Positions 11,185 to 24,325 of a stretch of DNA of 64,000 nt are shown one piece after another. The stretch covers positions 977,067-1,041,066 of the forward strand of contig NW_006768793.1 of assembly GCF_000204055.1 (NCBI RefSeq), written 5' to 3'. Numbering within the stretch: the stretch's first letter is position 1; each line of letters opens with the position of its first letter. A program made the position numbers and the translations under genes. Under the pieces are notes generated by a model. That model saw nothing but the letters and a program-made list of their open reading frames with translations. It was not told the DNA's origin and made no database searches. The stretch is from Melampsora larici-populina 98AG31 (Eukaryota > Basidiomycota > Pucciniomycetes > Pucciniales > Melampsoraceae).

Positions 11185-13017
11185 ATGTCGTCTAATCCAC
11201 CAGAGCGAGGTAACACAGCAGCCTCGGTTATCCCCCGGATGCTGGACTCCTTGCGGGCTCTAGCTCTGGCTGAAGAAGATAATGCAGATAGGCTCAAGTT
11301 GCGAGGCAAGGTAGCTTGGTTCGGTGACGTCAGTGACTTGCCGACCTTAACCTTCCTTTTCGGGTCATGGTGGATTGTTTCAAATAATCTGATAAGCTTT
11401 TCTTCCTCACTCTGGCCACTGAGCGTCTAGGTGTTGAGGCTCCGAGGCTCTGTAAGATCAAATCACTCTCGTGTATCCCATCATCAAAGTATTTGGACTC
11501 ATGCATCTGAGGTCTATGCTAGACTATCCTGAACGTTTGGAAAGCGGTCATAATTGTGACAGTATGGGCTACTGGTACGTTTTAAAGCTACATACTCTGA
11601 TTTGACACCACTATCATAATTATAACTAACCACCCGTGCTTCATCTTCAATCCTGATTAGTGGTAGCCGTGGCGGATTTTGTGTATGGAAGGGACTTCAA
11701 CTTGTCTAACCAGGTTGTACCATTGCTATCAGTTGTCGTTGGTCTGATGCTGGTGTTCCGCAACACGACAGCTTACGCTAGATGGGACGAAGGTCGAAAA
11801 ACTTTCACCTCCCTCCAATCTCTTGTACGCAATCTGGCCCGAGATTACTGGATATCCATCGGGGCTCCTCCTCCTGGTCACGACGTGGATATCGATATAC
11901 TTACTCCAGACGAAGTCCGGACAAAAGCTAGATGTCTTCGCCTTATGGTCGCCTTTGTCATCGCGGTCAAAAGACACATCCGAGGACAGTATGGAATCGA
12001 TTATGAAGATTTAAGAGCTGTCCTTCCACCTGAATTTTATCAGCAGGCCAATACGCCTGGGTTCGGATATGATGCGGCGGATGCAGATATTGAAAATCCG
12101 ATTCATACCGACGTGTTAACCGACCAATCTCCTGAGATGTCTGGTGATCCAGGCCTCAACCCTGGAACGACAAACAGCTCGACGAACGAGGTTCCCTCCT
12201 ATGCCATCTCATCTCGCGCAGGTCCTCGAGACTGTAGACCTCGACGCAGACCGACTTCAGTCTTTGCCACTCAGGTAGAAGAATGGCAGGGTGCAGACTT
12301 GTCAAACTCTATGTCAGAAACCTCACCACTGCTCAGAAAGTCAGCGTCTGATCACCGACTCGAAGATTCAACTGCGGTGGTTGTGCATAATTACCTTTCA
12401 AAGCCATCCTTGCCGCTCCCCTTAGTTATTGCTCATCAATTGCACCTATACGCAGCAAGATGTAAACAAAAAGGGTACTTGGAATGTATTGGTCCACCCG
12501 GACTTGGCCGTTTGACACAAGGCGTTATGACCATGACTGATCTCTTTGGTCAAATGGAGACACTCGCAGATGTCAAAATACCAGCTTGTTATGGAATTCA
12601 TCTCAAACAATGTACAACCTTATACTTGTTTGCTTTACCGCTTACTCTTGCATCAGGTTTGTCTTGGGATCTTATCAGGCGCAACAAGGTTCACTTTGAC
12701 TGATGATACACGTGACAAAAATTCAACAGATCTCAATTGGATGTTGATCCCTTTTGTGACGATTGTTGCATTCACTCTGATGGGTATGTGTATCTAGCAG
12801 CTTATCTGATCTTTATATTTCCCTTATTAACCAGCCCTTGTGTTACGCCATCCGGAATCGATTAGGTATCGAGGCTTTAGCAAGAGAGTGCGAAGACCCA
12901 TTCGGAACGGATGCATCTGACTTACCATTAGACTATATGTGCGCCGAGTTAAGAAATGAGATTGAACATCTGATTGCCAAACTTGGCCCCAACCCCCATA
13001 AAGACATCATGTTTTGA
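11185..13017 (+). CDS. Bestrophin/UPF0187-family anion channel, about 472 aa
   Basis: Exons: 11185-11328, 11431-11451, 11523-11574, 11661-12656, 12730-12783, 12866-13017. Phases close and the stop is TGA 13015. Hallmarks of the family: WFGDVLRLRGS near residue 45, a first transmembrane segment (VWKAVIIVTVWATVVAVADF), the conserved LMLVFRNTTAYARWDEGRK, then near the C-terminus MLIPFVTIVAFTLMGIEALA followed by CEDPFGTDASDLPLDYMC, which is the end-of-channel signature. Fungal members are predicted membrane chloride channels. A polar insert of roughly 150 residues (Thr/Ser/Arg-rich, residues about 190-280) separates the two membrane halves, as in other fungal members. The ATG at 11185 is the only one that feeds the WFGD exon in frame. 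Confidence 0.88.
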
Positions 13018-15161
<2,144 letters not shown>

Positions 15162-15743
15162 AGAAGCGGATTCCCGAAATTTGGTACCATTCATCACTTT
15201 ATACTACGGGCGATATTATTTTGTAGCTGGCATCATGATATGGCTAATGGGTTAGATATCTTTGATGTCATGAAGAAATTGTAAGAACGGAGTCCTTTTT
15301 TCTTTGTTTCTGTGTTTATATTGTACTTGACATGTCAACATATAGTGTGCTTGCACCATTTGCTCTGTTTTGTGAGCTCAGTAGGAAGATTTGCACAAAG
15401 CTTTCTTCAGTCCAATTCCAGCATGGTGACTGACTGCCCAGTGAAAAGTAACCTGAAAGACATCGTTCAGCCTGCCAATGTTGACCACGTCGATATATAC
15501 TCAAGGTTAAATCAGAGAGACAAGGGGTAAAGTTTGTTGGAATTTGTAAAAAGAGAATCACCGGTAATATGGCACACAGACAATTCACTGCTCTTGTCAA
15601 CCAAGAAAAGTGAGCTTGACTTATGGGACATATCACATGCTACTTTGTGAATTTCAAAGTATGATTCTTCTTTGGCACAACTCCTGTACTCATGAAGTAT
15701 ATCAGTTTGTGGGTATGAAATTCCTTCATCTTGAACAGCCAGA
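15162..15743. other. Intergenic, no supported gene
   Basis: Spacer between BET3 and the pogo element. Nothing recognizable. Confidence 0.5.
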
Positions 15744-15745
15744 TA

Positions 15746-18631
15746 CAGTCAAACCCGCGCTAATGCATAATTTGGGGAGACGATTTTTGGTATGCATTAT
15801 CGCGGGTTATACAAATGGGCCCAAACCTCCATAATGCATAATTCTATGTATTTAGGCCTAAATGCATAAAGATATGCATTGTGGCGGGTTTTCATTCAAA
15901 AAGTATAACTCTATGTGATAGTATGTTTTCATTTTGCACGGGTACAAAACACAAGACTTCTTTTGTCTGAGTAAAGGAAAGACAACACTGTATCTTATAA
16001 TTGTATATAGAAGGGAAATTGATTGTAGTATAAGGGACAGAGTTCAGTTAAGACTCAAATGTCATCTCCGAGTCGGGATTAGGGAGTTTTTTGAAAAAAT
16101 CTATGATCGATGGCTGTTTATTGAAAGAAAAAAACTCGTCGGACTTCAGCTGGCGACTGTATTGTTGCAAGAGCTGATCAAGTTTGAGACCGAGAGGAGT
16201 CGCAGTTCCTTCGATGTGAGCGACAAGACCGTTGAGGTATTTTATTGCCTCGGCAGTGGTAGGAATCGGTTCGCTTTCGATCGTGTTATCTTCAGAGTCG
16301 TCTTGGGAGACATGAGCCTGTCCGTGAATCTCCTCAGCAGTTGGTAAGTTTGAAAATGATGGTGTTTCATCTTCGGGGTTCAAAAGCTCGGATATCGACA
16401 TTCGATTCCTGGATGAGAGCAAGCCCGAATCTTGAAGGCGTTGCAAATCGTCTTCAAGATCTAAGTCCTCTGTAATGGGTAGGTTGGCTGGATTGAAGGC
16501 AGGAAGCCTACAAGTAAGATAAAGAGGGAAAAGTATAAGAAAACTGTAAACTTCAAAAACAGGAAAAGCAAGCTAGAGAGAATAGAGAGGGACTTGCATG
16601 TTGCTATCCTTGAATGCAATGATTCCCAAGTGGCCCCAGCAGTGCTGAATGGTCTTTCCGGTGACGGAATGCCAAGCTAACTTGGCCAAACGACAAGCAG
16701 CAAGAACATCAATTTCATACACTTTATTTACAGTCTCATTGTTGTCAAGGCGTCGGAGAGTACGTGTGAGGAATCGTTTGCGATAATGGCATTTGAATGC
16801 GTGGATAATGCCAGCATCGAGTGGCTGAACGTGAGCTGTGAGATTTGGTCGAAAGAACTCGAGCTTAATGTTGGTGAGGAGATTTGGCGGCACAGTATGA
16901 CCAGCAAAATTGTCAAGTAAGAGTAAGATCTTCCTCCCTTTGGCTCGTAAGTCTCGATCCCACTTTGAGATCCACAACTCAAAGATTGTTGAAGTCATCC
17001 AAGAGGTTGTGTTGTTGTAGTAATCTATTCCAAGCTCGGATGGTGTCTTTTTATTGAAGCAGCGTGGGGATTTCCATCGACTGATAAATGTCAGAAAACG
17101 ATTGTCTGATCCATCGGCATTGGTAGTACAGACAACAGTTATACGTGCTTTGGATCCTTTGACACCTGGCGAACTCTGACTGGCTAAACCTCGATCAGGG
17201 GGCATCCTGAAACACACAAAGAAACAGTCAGAAACAAGAGGTGCAGGAGAAAGAAGCAGGAGAACGATGGAAATAAGACTTACGCGTAAAACAAACCTGT
17301 TTCATCCATGTTATAGACATCACACTGTTTGTACTCGGCAGTGATCTTACACATTCGAGCCCTCTCAGCTGCCACTACCTCAGGACTGGCTGATGCGGCT
17401 TCACCATGTTTTTTGATCTCACGAAGGTTGTGACGTGATTTGAATGCGTCAAGCCATCCACCACTCAAGTTCAGCCAGTCCTTGCTTGGGAGCTTTTCGA
17501 GTCGAGCAAAGTGGTTCCATTTCTCTTTGATTTGATCGCCGGTAATAAATTGACCACTCTTTTCACATTCACGTATGTAATTAACCAGAAGTGTTTCAAT
17601 TTGTGGATATTTGAGCTCAGATTTGCGCTTAGTTTGGCTACTAACAGTACCAGCAGTGTCTCGAATTGATGCTTCTTCTTTGATCCATCGACTGATATTA
17701 GGTTGACTGATTCCCAAGTCCGGATATATTTTAGAGAAGTGTCGGACAGTCCCTGTTTGACTTTCACCATTTTTGTGGTACCAATTAAGGACCTCAACAC
17801 GTTGGTTATAAGTCAGAGTTTGTTTGGTGACCCCAGATTTACGGCGAGTTCTGTTTGATTGGACTGGTTTTGATAAGCAGGAACGAGCCTTCTTTCCACG
17901 TCCGTGATCGAGAGAATCGAGATTGTTAGATGTCGTTCGTTTAGCTTCTTTCTTTCTATCCATCTTAATTTTTGAGTCATTGGAAAGAGTTGATGGATAA
18001 CACGAGATGATAGATTGTATTGCTTTGAACTCATGACACCCAAGTGATAAGGGCTTGAATTCATCTAGACATAAAAGTATATCTACTATAAGGTGTTCAT
18101 TAATCAAGTTTCCCCCATCATCAAACCAGTCTTGTTCTTCCTGAGAGAGAGTTTGTCCGTTCTTTTGATTTGATTTAAGTTCATCAAGACGTGTTTGAGT
18201 TTCTTCTTTGAGGTCTTTGAGCCCTTTCTCGAGTAGATGTAAATCATGCTCTTCAAATTGTAAATGTGATGGGAATTGAGAGGGCTTGAGGTCGGATGGT
18301 GCAAGAAATATTATGTTGCCAATGCGAGTGGCATGAATAGGATTCTCTGTGTTGAATTGAAGGGGTTCAACACCCAGAGAGGGCTCATTGCTGTCTGACA
18401 TCGCTAAAATTGTATCAAAGAAGGCTTGCAGGAAGAAAATTTTCTTCCCAGCCCACTTTCCATGTATGCATTATGACCTTGGGGATCTAAAAAAACCTAT
18501 GCATTATGGTTTTTGCCATAATTATGTAATTAACAAAAAAAATTGCCCGCACCAGCTGGGTGGAAGCCAAAACTTATGCATTTTGGCTGGTTATGCATGT
18601 GCGCGGGTATGCATGTGCGCGGGTTTGACTG
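15746..18631 (-). mobile_element. pogo/Tigger-type (Tc1-mariner superfamily) DNA transposon, 2,886 bp
   Basis: The TIR CAGTCAAACCCGCGC sits at 15746-15760 and as its reverse complement at 18617-18631, flanked by TA on both sides (15744-15745, 18632-18633), the TA duplication expected of this superfamily. Further ATGCATA words, some followed by GCGCGGG, repeat inside both ends (15762-15885, 18462-18615). The interior holds one complete transposase gene on the minus strand with no stop or frameshift, so the element may be autonomous and recent. Confidence 0.92.
16048..18401 (-). CDS. pogo/Tigger-type DDE transposase, about 728 aa
   Basis: Exons on the minus strand: 18401-17284, 17206-16598, 16507-16048. 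The second intron starts GCAAGT and ends AG. Only this GC-AG reading keeps phase; the nearby GT (16593) breaks it. A helix-turn-helix DNA-binding region spans residues about 185-240 (TLTYNQRVEVLNWYHKNGES, GISQPNISRWIKE), followed by a CENP-B-like second half (SGGWLDAFKSRHNLREIKKH). Catalytic DDD motifs are in place: VYNMDETGLFYA, ILLLLDNFAGHT and HVQPLDAGIIHAFK. The C-terminal tail, rich in acidic and Ser residues, ends with KQPSIIDFFKK. The start at 18401 is the first ATG inside the left subterminal repeats. The gene looks intact. Confidence 0.92.
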
Positions 18632-18633
18632 TA

Positions 18634-19619
18634 GAAGATTTGTGACTTCCTCACAGTCACTCTTGATCTACTTTCCTATACCTCAAAGGTTTCGGGGTTG
18701 GCTCACATCATCTCCCAAAATGAACCTAAGACAATTAATACTTGAATTGTAATTTTTTGAGGACCCTCTGCCTTTGTGGGGATCATCTAGATTGGCATCT
18801 TCACGTCGTCCATAAACCAAAAGATATGTTTTACAGTCCTTGTCAAAAAGTTTGTCCAAATTTGCCAGCAAAACTGGAGTAATTTGGCATTTAAATTGAT
18901 GACGAGCTTGTCGAAAACAACTGTATATGTATGGCACATGTTCTGCTTAATAAATTGGGGTCTTTACTGACCTTCAATTGTGGAGAAAGTGATTCTAAAA
19001 AAGAAGTTGTGTGAGGCAAATTCAAATAATGAAAGTCAATCTTAACCTTGTGATTTTGTCTTTGTGTTTTGTGTTGAAAATTCCAAACCCAAACTTATAA
19101 TTACGAGCTATTTCAAGACTTTTCGATCCACGTACTCTATGAGACTCCACGTATAGCCACGTTGATAAATATGTAGAGTGATTTGGAGTGAATTGAGTGA
19201 CATTCGCCATGCAGAGATGAACGATGAATGATGATATCATCCATTGTACACTCTGAGGAGCTCTGAAGTCCGCTACATCGGGTCGGACCGGGTATCCTGT
19301 AATCCCTAATTTCTGAGTTTAAATCTTGTTGACCCTTGATTACCACCTCACCGAATCGATCGACCCCATTCATTGATATCACATTTTTGATAATTTGATA
19401 TCTTCTTTCCTTTTTTCATTCTCGGTGGGCAAAAGGAAGCGTTCAGAGGTGTGTAGTGAAATCTAGTAATACCTATGTAAGTCACCCAAAATCAAATCAA
19501 ACCAGTTTGTTCATTGACTTTCATTGTTGACTCTTACACTTTCAATACCTTTTCTCATTTTGGGAAACTGTTTGGGTTTGTCTTCCTATCAGCCAGTTGT
19601 ATAAGATCTCAAGCGAGAG
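18634..19619. other. Intergenic, no supported gene
   Basis: An 84-codon minus-strand frame at 18683-18937 looks mildly protein-like but has no partner exons. The rest is the upstream region of the CCHC gene. Confidence 0.45.
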
Positions 19620-20526
19620 ATGTTCGGTGGTCAGAGTCGGAAAGGTTGCTTCAAGTGTAAGCATTTGGCATTCAACTCTTTACTTTCTTGTCCCAAAAAC
19701 TCACCTTATGTTTGTTTATCTCGATTCTCTTCGAAAACTTTAGGCGGAGCTATTGGTCACTTGGCTGAACAATGTACCGCGGAAGCTCGATTGTGCTTCA
19801 ACTGTAAGCAACCCGGTCATGTAAGTTCTTTCCCCTTATCAGCCTATCTCGTCCCACTATTCAAACAACATTTCAAACTAATCTTTGCAAAACTCGATCA
19901 AACGGCCTGATTGTACTCGTAGGAATCAGCTGCATGCCCTAACCCACGCACGGCTGATGCTAAGCAATGCTACCAATGCAGCGGCATCGGTCATCTGGCT
20001 GTTGACTGTCCAAGTGTGAAAGTAGGAGGACAAGGCTTTCAATCAGGAGGTCAAAAGTGTTACACCTGTGGTCGAAGTGAGTTTTCAAGCTTGTGGTCTT
20101 GATCGATCACTGAGTAGATTGCTGACAAGACGCTTTTACGCGTTTGTGCGTTTCCTCTCTGTCTTTCAAAGTGGGTCATATCAGTCGTATGTGTAACCAA
20201 GCTGGAAACAACTACCATGCTCAACGTTCCAATTACTCAAAACCAAGACTTGCACCCGGACAGGTGATTCAATGTTACAAATGTCAAGGGATGAATCATT
20301 ATGCAAGGTTTGAGAATTTTGAATGCTCAATTTGACGCGCTCATCTGCTCACTCTCCTCGGGGAATTTCCGTTTTATACTGTAGAGACTGCATGGCTACC
20401 TTCACAGCAAATGTGAATTCAGGATACAATCATCGTCCCAAGACTTGTTATCGATGTCAATCAGCTGGTCATATTGCAAGAGATTGTCCTCAAGCCGAAA
20501 GTGCAGGAGAAGTGATTGCAACTTGA
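19620..20526 (+). CDS. CCHC zinc-knuckle nucleic-acid-binding protein, Gis2/CNBP type, 181 aa
   Basis: Exons: 19620-19656, 19744-19820, 19923-20076, 20172-20307, 20385-20526, all in phase. Six CX2CX4HX4C knuckles fill the protein: CFKCGAIGHLAEQC, CFNCKQPGHESAAC, CYQCSGIGHLAVDC, CYTCGRMGHISRMC, CYKCQGMNHYARDC and CYRCQSAGHIARDC. Four of the introns cut within or right beside a knuckle. Yeast Gis2, S. pombe Byr3 and animal CNBP have seven. These proteins bind RNA or single-stranded DNA and act in translation. The fifth knuckle has Asn before His where the others have Gly. The ATG gives a short N-terminus directly before knuckle one, as in the family. Confidence 0.93.
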
Positions 20527-21617
20527 AGAAGGGAAGGACAGAAATACAAAAAAAGGAGAAAAAAATAAGAAAAAGATTTGCTTGTTTGTTATTCAAGTCA
20601 TTGTTATCCAGTCATCAGTTGAACCTGTACTCTTCTAAAACCCCATTTTGTCTAAGGCTGTTTTAAGAGTTCAAGGTCTCTCTCCATACCTCCCGGTCTT
20701 TCTTGATGGCTCAAGTGAGGATTGCTATAATGAGTCCCTCGTAGTCTATCTATGTCATCGGTGACTTTGATGATTTTGATAACTCTTGGTGATATTGGTT
20801 TGATTGCAGGTGTGACAACATATGATCAAGCGAAGATTGATGATGTAGGTATTGTCACTTTTGGAAACTTCGAATGTGAAACTTGGAGCTCGCCTCGACT
20901 AAAACTTTGCACTGCTAAATGTGCTTGTCACACCACTCCTTCATTTGGCAATTCAGTATTTCTGATCTTAGATGCATGTTCTTAAATGATCTGCCTGTGT
21001 AAGATCAGCCCAATAGATGTGCAGCCAGCCTCCAGGACATGGGCATGTGGGCTCATGTGGGTCTGTGTGGGGGAAGATTTGAATTCGACCGCAACATGAA
21101 GCGCCATGTTCTGCTATTGTACATATGTAACTTTGAGCAATTGCCTATCAAAAAGCTGTTGTGTCATACTGGCTCTAGAGTTGGAAGGTTTGGTTTGCAC
21201 AGTAAGACAAAATCCCTCACATGCACTGAGAGTGAACACTCAACACCAATAAAAGTCGATTCAACCTGCAGACACTCTATTGTATATACATACTTTAGTT
21301 TGTGACCCATAAGAGGTGACAAGTATTGGTGGAAAAATCGAAAGTCAATTCTTTTAAAATTCTATCCTGAAAATGGAATCACAACAAAAACAAAGTAAAG
21401 ATCAACGATCCAGAGGACTAAGGCATTTAATTCTACAAACTCCAAAAAATGTAAAAGTATAGTCTATATAAAACAGGATATGATCATAAAGATTGATTTG
21501 CTTGATGTACAACCTTTTTGATTTTCGGTCTGGTAATGTCTTTAATTTTTTTTGTACAAAGATTTGGAGAAATGGTTTTATTTTGGTTTGGTTTGGGTTG
21601 ATTGATTTAGTGTTTGT
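20527..21617. other. Intergenic, no supported gene
   Basis: Convergent 3' ends of the CCHC gene and the SET gene. Only short frames at 20752-21305, with no coding signature. Confidence 0.5.
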
Positions 21618-23294
21618 TTATAAAACTTTAACTCGTTCAGGTTGACGATTTGACCAATTTAAAGAAGTTGGATTTTTAATTAATTTCTTGGAAATCAAAA
21701 CTTCAATTGAATCTGAACCTAATTCGATTTTAAAATGATCTTGAGCTAAGTTTGCAAAATGTTTAACACTTTGAAAACTAAAGTAAATTCCCTCCCAAAA
21801 AAATACGGGGTTGAAGTTAATCTCTAATTATGATCTCTTGAATTTAAGATTATGAAATTTGAAGTGAGTAAAAAAAAGAACTCAACTCTGAGTGTGCACT
21901 TGCAATATGAGCAGCATCAGCATATAATTGACCGAATCTAAAAATCAAATCAAATCAAAAGAAAAAAACTCAAGAGTCAATTACAAAATCAAGACAAATC
22001 CAATCCGAAAAAAAAAACTCAACTCAAATGTCATATTTTGAAGTTTCATCAGTTGAACCGCTTCTTCAATAAGCCGAACCGCTTCAAATCCTCCAATCAA
22101 TCGATTTGACCAATCTGAAAGTTTTGCTTTTAATTGATTAATTTTTAAAAACCTTTGATCTGATTGAATACTTTCTTCTTCAGTTAAACTACAAGTTTGA
22201 CAAGTACATTGGAATCCATAATTTGATTTCAAATAATCTCTATAGAAGAAGAAAAAAACCCACCGCAAAAGGATAGTTGATAAAGTTTAGTAAGATTGTC
22301 AAAAGACATAGAGATGAAGGTAAGAAATGGCTCAACTGTCGATCTGAACGTGAACGTTTAGAATCCCAATAAGAAATTAAAATCTCTTCACCTACTTCGA
22401 TCAGTTTGGTAGCATGAACCACTTCGACTCCTTCTTTTTCTCTCCAATTATAAACTGAATTAGATGCGCCAGCACATCCATGATTGATACGAGAAAGACT
22501 AGGAAAGATAGCTAATTGATTTGAACCGATACTAATCGCATTTGTCTAACCCAAACCAAAAAGAAAGATCAGCTTAGTGGGGTTTCAAGTGGTTTTGGTT
22601 TATATGGATCAATGCTCAACTTGTAAGATTCTAATATAATTTGAAATATTAGATAATGATTGATTTTGCCATGGGTTTGATAAACTTAAGAATCGATTCC
22701 GATCTTCACCATCTAGTTTTTTTAAAATCGAATTTAAATTGGTTTCGTAATCTTCAATCGATCTGATTTTTGAATTTAATTTAAATATCGGTTTTTCTTT
22801 TAAAAGTAATTCACCTATATACAAAAACATCGATTTGAACGATTTGAAGAAAAAAAAAGTTAAATTCAGTTTGATTATGATTTGGAAATGAGTTTAGGAA
22901 ATCTAGAGTTAAAAAAGGGTTTCAAACCTGGTAAGATTTGACGAGTAGCAATCAATCCATAACCTCTGTCTTGATGATCTAATTTTGTAATTTTCCAAGA
23001 TGAAAGTTTAGGAGTTGAATTCATAGAAGTTTTCAATAATTGATAATCTTCATTATTCGCATTATATATGTTTGAAATCTCTTTAGAAAACAAGATAACG
23101 AAAAAACTAATGATAAAACCAATTGTCCAAGCATTTGATTCTACAAATTTTTCATTTCGGTTTTTGATACTTGATTTACGTTTGAGATTCGTATTGAGTT
23201 TAGGTGGAGTTGGTTTGTTCGATTTTGATTTGGTTGTTGATTGAGATGATGAAGTTGATGAAGTTGATGAAGTTGGTGTCATTGAAGTAGACAT
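21618..23294 (-). CDS. SET-domain protein with N-terminal membrane segment, about 398 aa
   Basis: Minus-strand exons: 23294-22928, 22814-22621, 22545-22337, 22239-22024, 21937-21887, 21777-21618. All phases close, TAA at 21618-21620. The N-terminus is Ser/Thr/Lys-rich, then one hydrophobic segment (AWTIGFIISFFVILF, residues about 55-70). The SET domain starts at DHQDRGYGLIATRQILPGE (residue about 105). The cofactor-site motif is present as SRINHGC followed by the VVHATKLIEVGEEILISYWD block. A post-SET cysteine cluster follows (FQCTCQTC). These features indicate a protein lysine methyltransferase; the substrate is unknown. The membrane segment before SET is unusual. Four of five introns begin GTTGAG rather than GTAAGT. 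Confidence 0.85.
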
Positions 23295-23512
23295 GATGAT
23301 GAAAAGTGTTGGTGAAGTTCAAAGCTCAGCAAATTCAATGGGTTTCTTTGAGAAATTTAAAGTTTGTGAATTTAAAACTTTCGAAAAGGTTGAAATTTTA
23401 AGGTCAGTTGTTAATGGTGACAGTTTCATTCTCTCAGTTTCACTCAATTCACATCAATTGACGTCATACATTTTCATTCTGTACTTCAATCTTCAGATTG
23501 ATTCCCAAGCCT

Positions 23513-23520
23513 TTGATAAA
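23513..23520. repeat. TSD TTGATAAA of the outer TIR element, left copy
   Basis: Octamer directly left of the TIR at 23521, repeated exactly at 27056-27063. Confidence 0.9.
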
Positions 23521-24317
23521 GGATCCCGGTATCCCCACCACCCCCTCCCTTTCACAGCTAGTGAAAGCCTTACTTACCAGTGACACAAGCTGTGACAATT
23601 GTCCAGCCACACTGAAAGGTCCCTGGATTTTGTTTTCTCAAGTTTGCTCACCAAAGATCCTCTTGGCTCAGCGATTCCATCATTCAATTAGAATCAAGTA
23701 TTGAATATGAATAACTGGATGACTTGAATCAATATTACTCCGACCAATTGAAAAAGACGACCGATTGAAAACCAAGATTGAAGATCAGTGAGTCAGACCA
23801 ATTCAAAATCGATGTACCAGAACGATCGATTTTTTTAGAGTGTCATCAACTGTGCCAGCTAAAAAGAGCTATCAGAGACAAAGGACAGAAAGTTGTAAAC
23901 AAAGTTAAAAGAATCCTACTGAAGTAAGAGGCCCGAACTCAAGTGATACATTTGAAGACCCACAGCATGATGCAAATCTTAAAAATCTTCATATGCACGA
24001 CCAATCCAAGACCAAGGAAATTAGTAACCCAAACTAGTAGTCGCATCAAATTCTCTAGAAGTTGGTATCAAATTTTTTGATTCATGAGGAGGTAGTGAAC
24101 CAGTAGAAGCTAAATGCTTTTGGGAAGGTTGATTAGCTGATGTGTGCTTTAAAATTGTTTTAAGTGCTATTTATACCGAGCAAACTTGAGAAAACAAAAT
24201 CCAGGGACCTTTCAGTGTGGCTGGACAATTGTCACAGCTTGTAACAATGGTAAGTAAGGCTTCACTAGCTGTGAAAGGGAGGGGGTGGTGGGGCTACCAA
24301 GGGGGGGTGGTGGGGAT

Positions 24318-24325
24318 ACCGGGAT
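24318..24325. repeat. TSD ACCGGGAT of hAT-2, left copy
   Basis: Exact octamer left of the TIR at 24326, repeated at 27046-27053. The duplicated octamer is part of the outer element's TIR. Confidence 0.92.

Noticed and set aside
16573..16593. GT donor at 16593 for the second pogo transposase intron
   Set aside because: Phase does not match the next exon; the GCAAGT donor at 16597 does.
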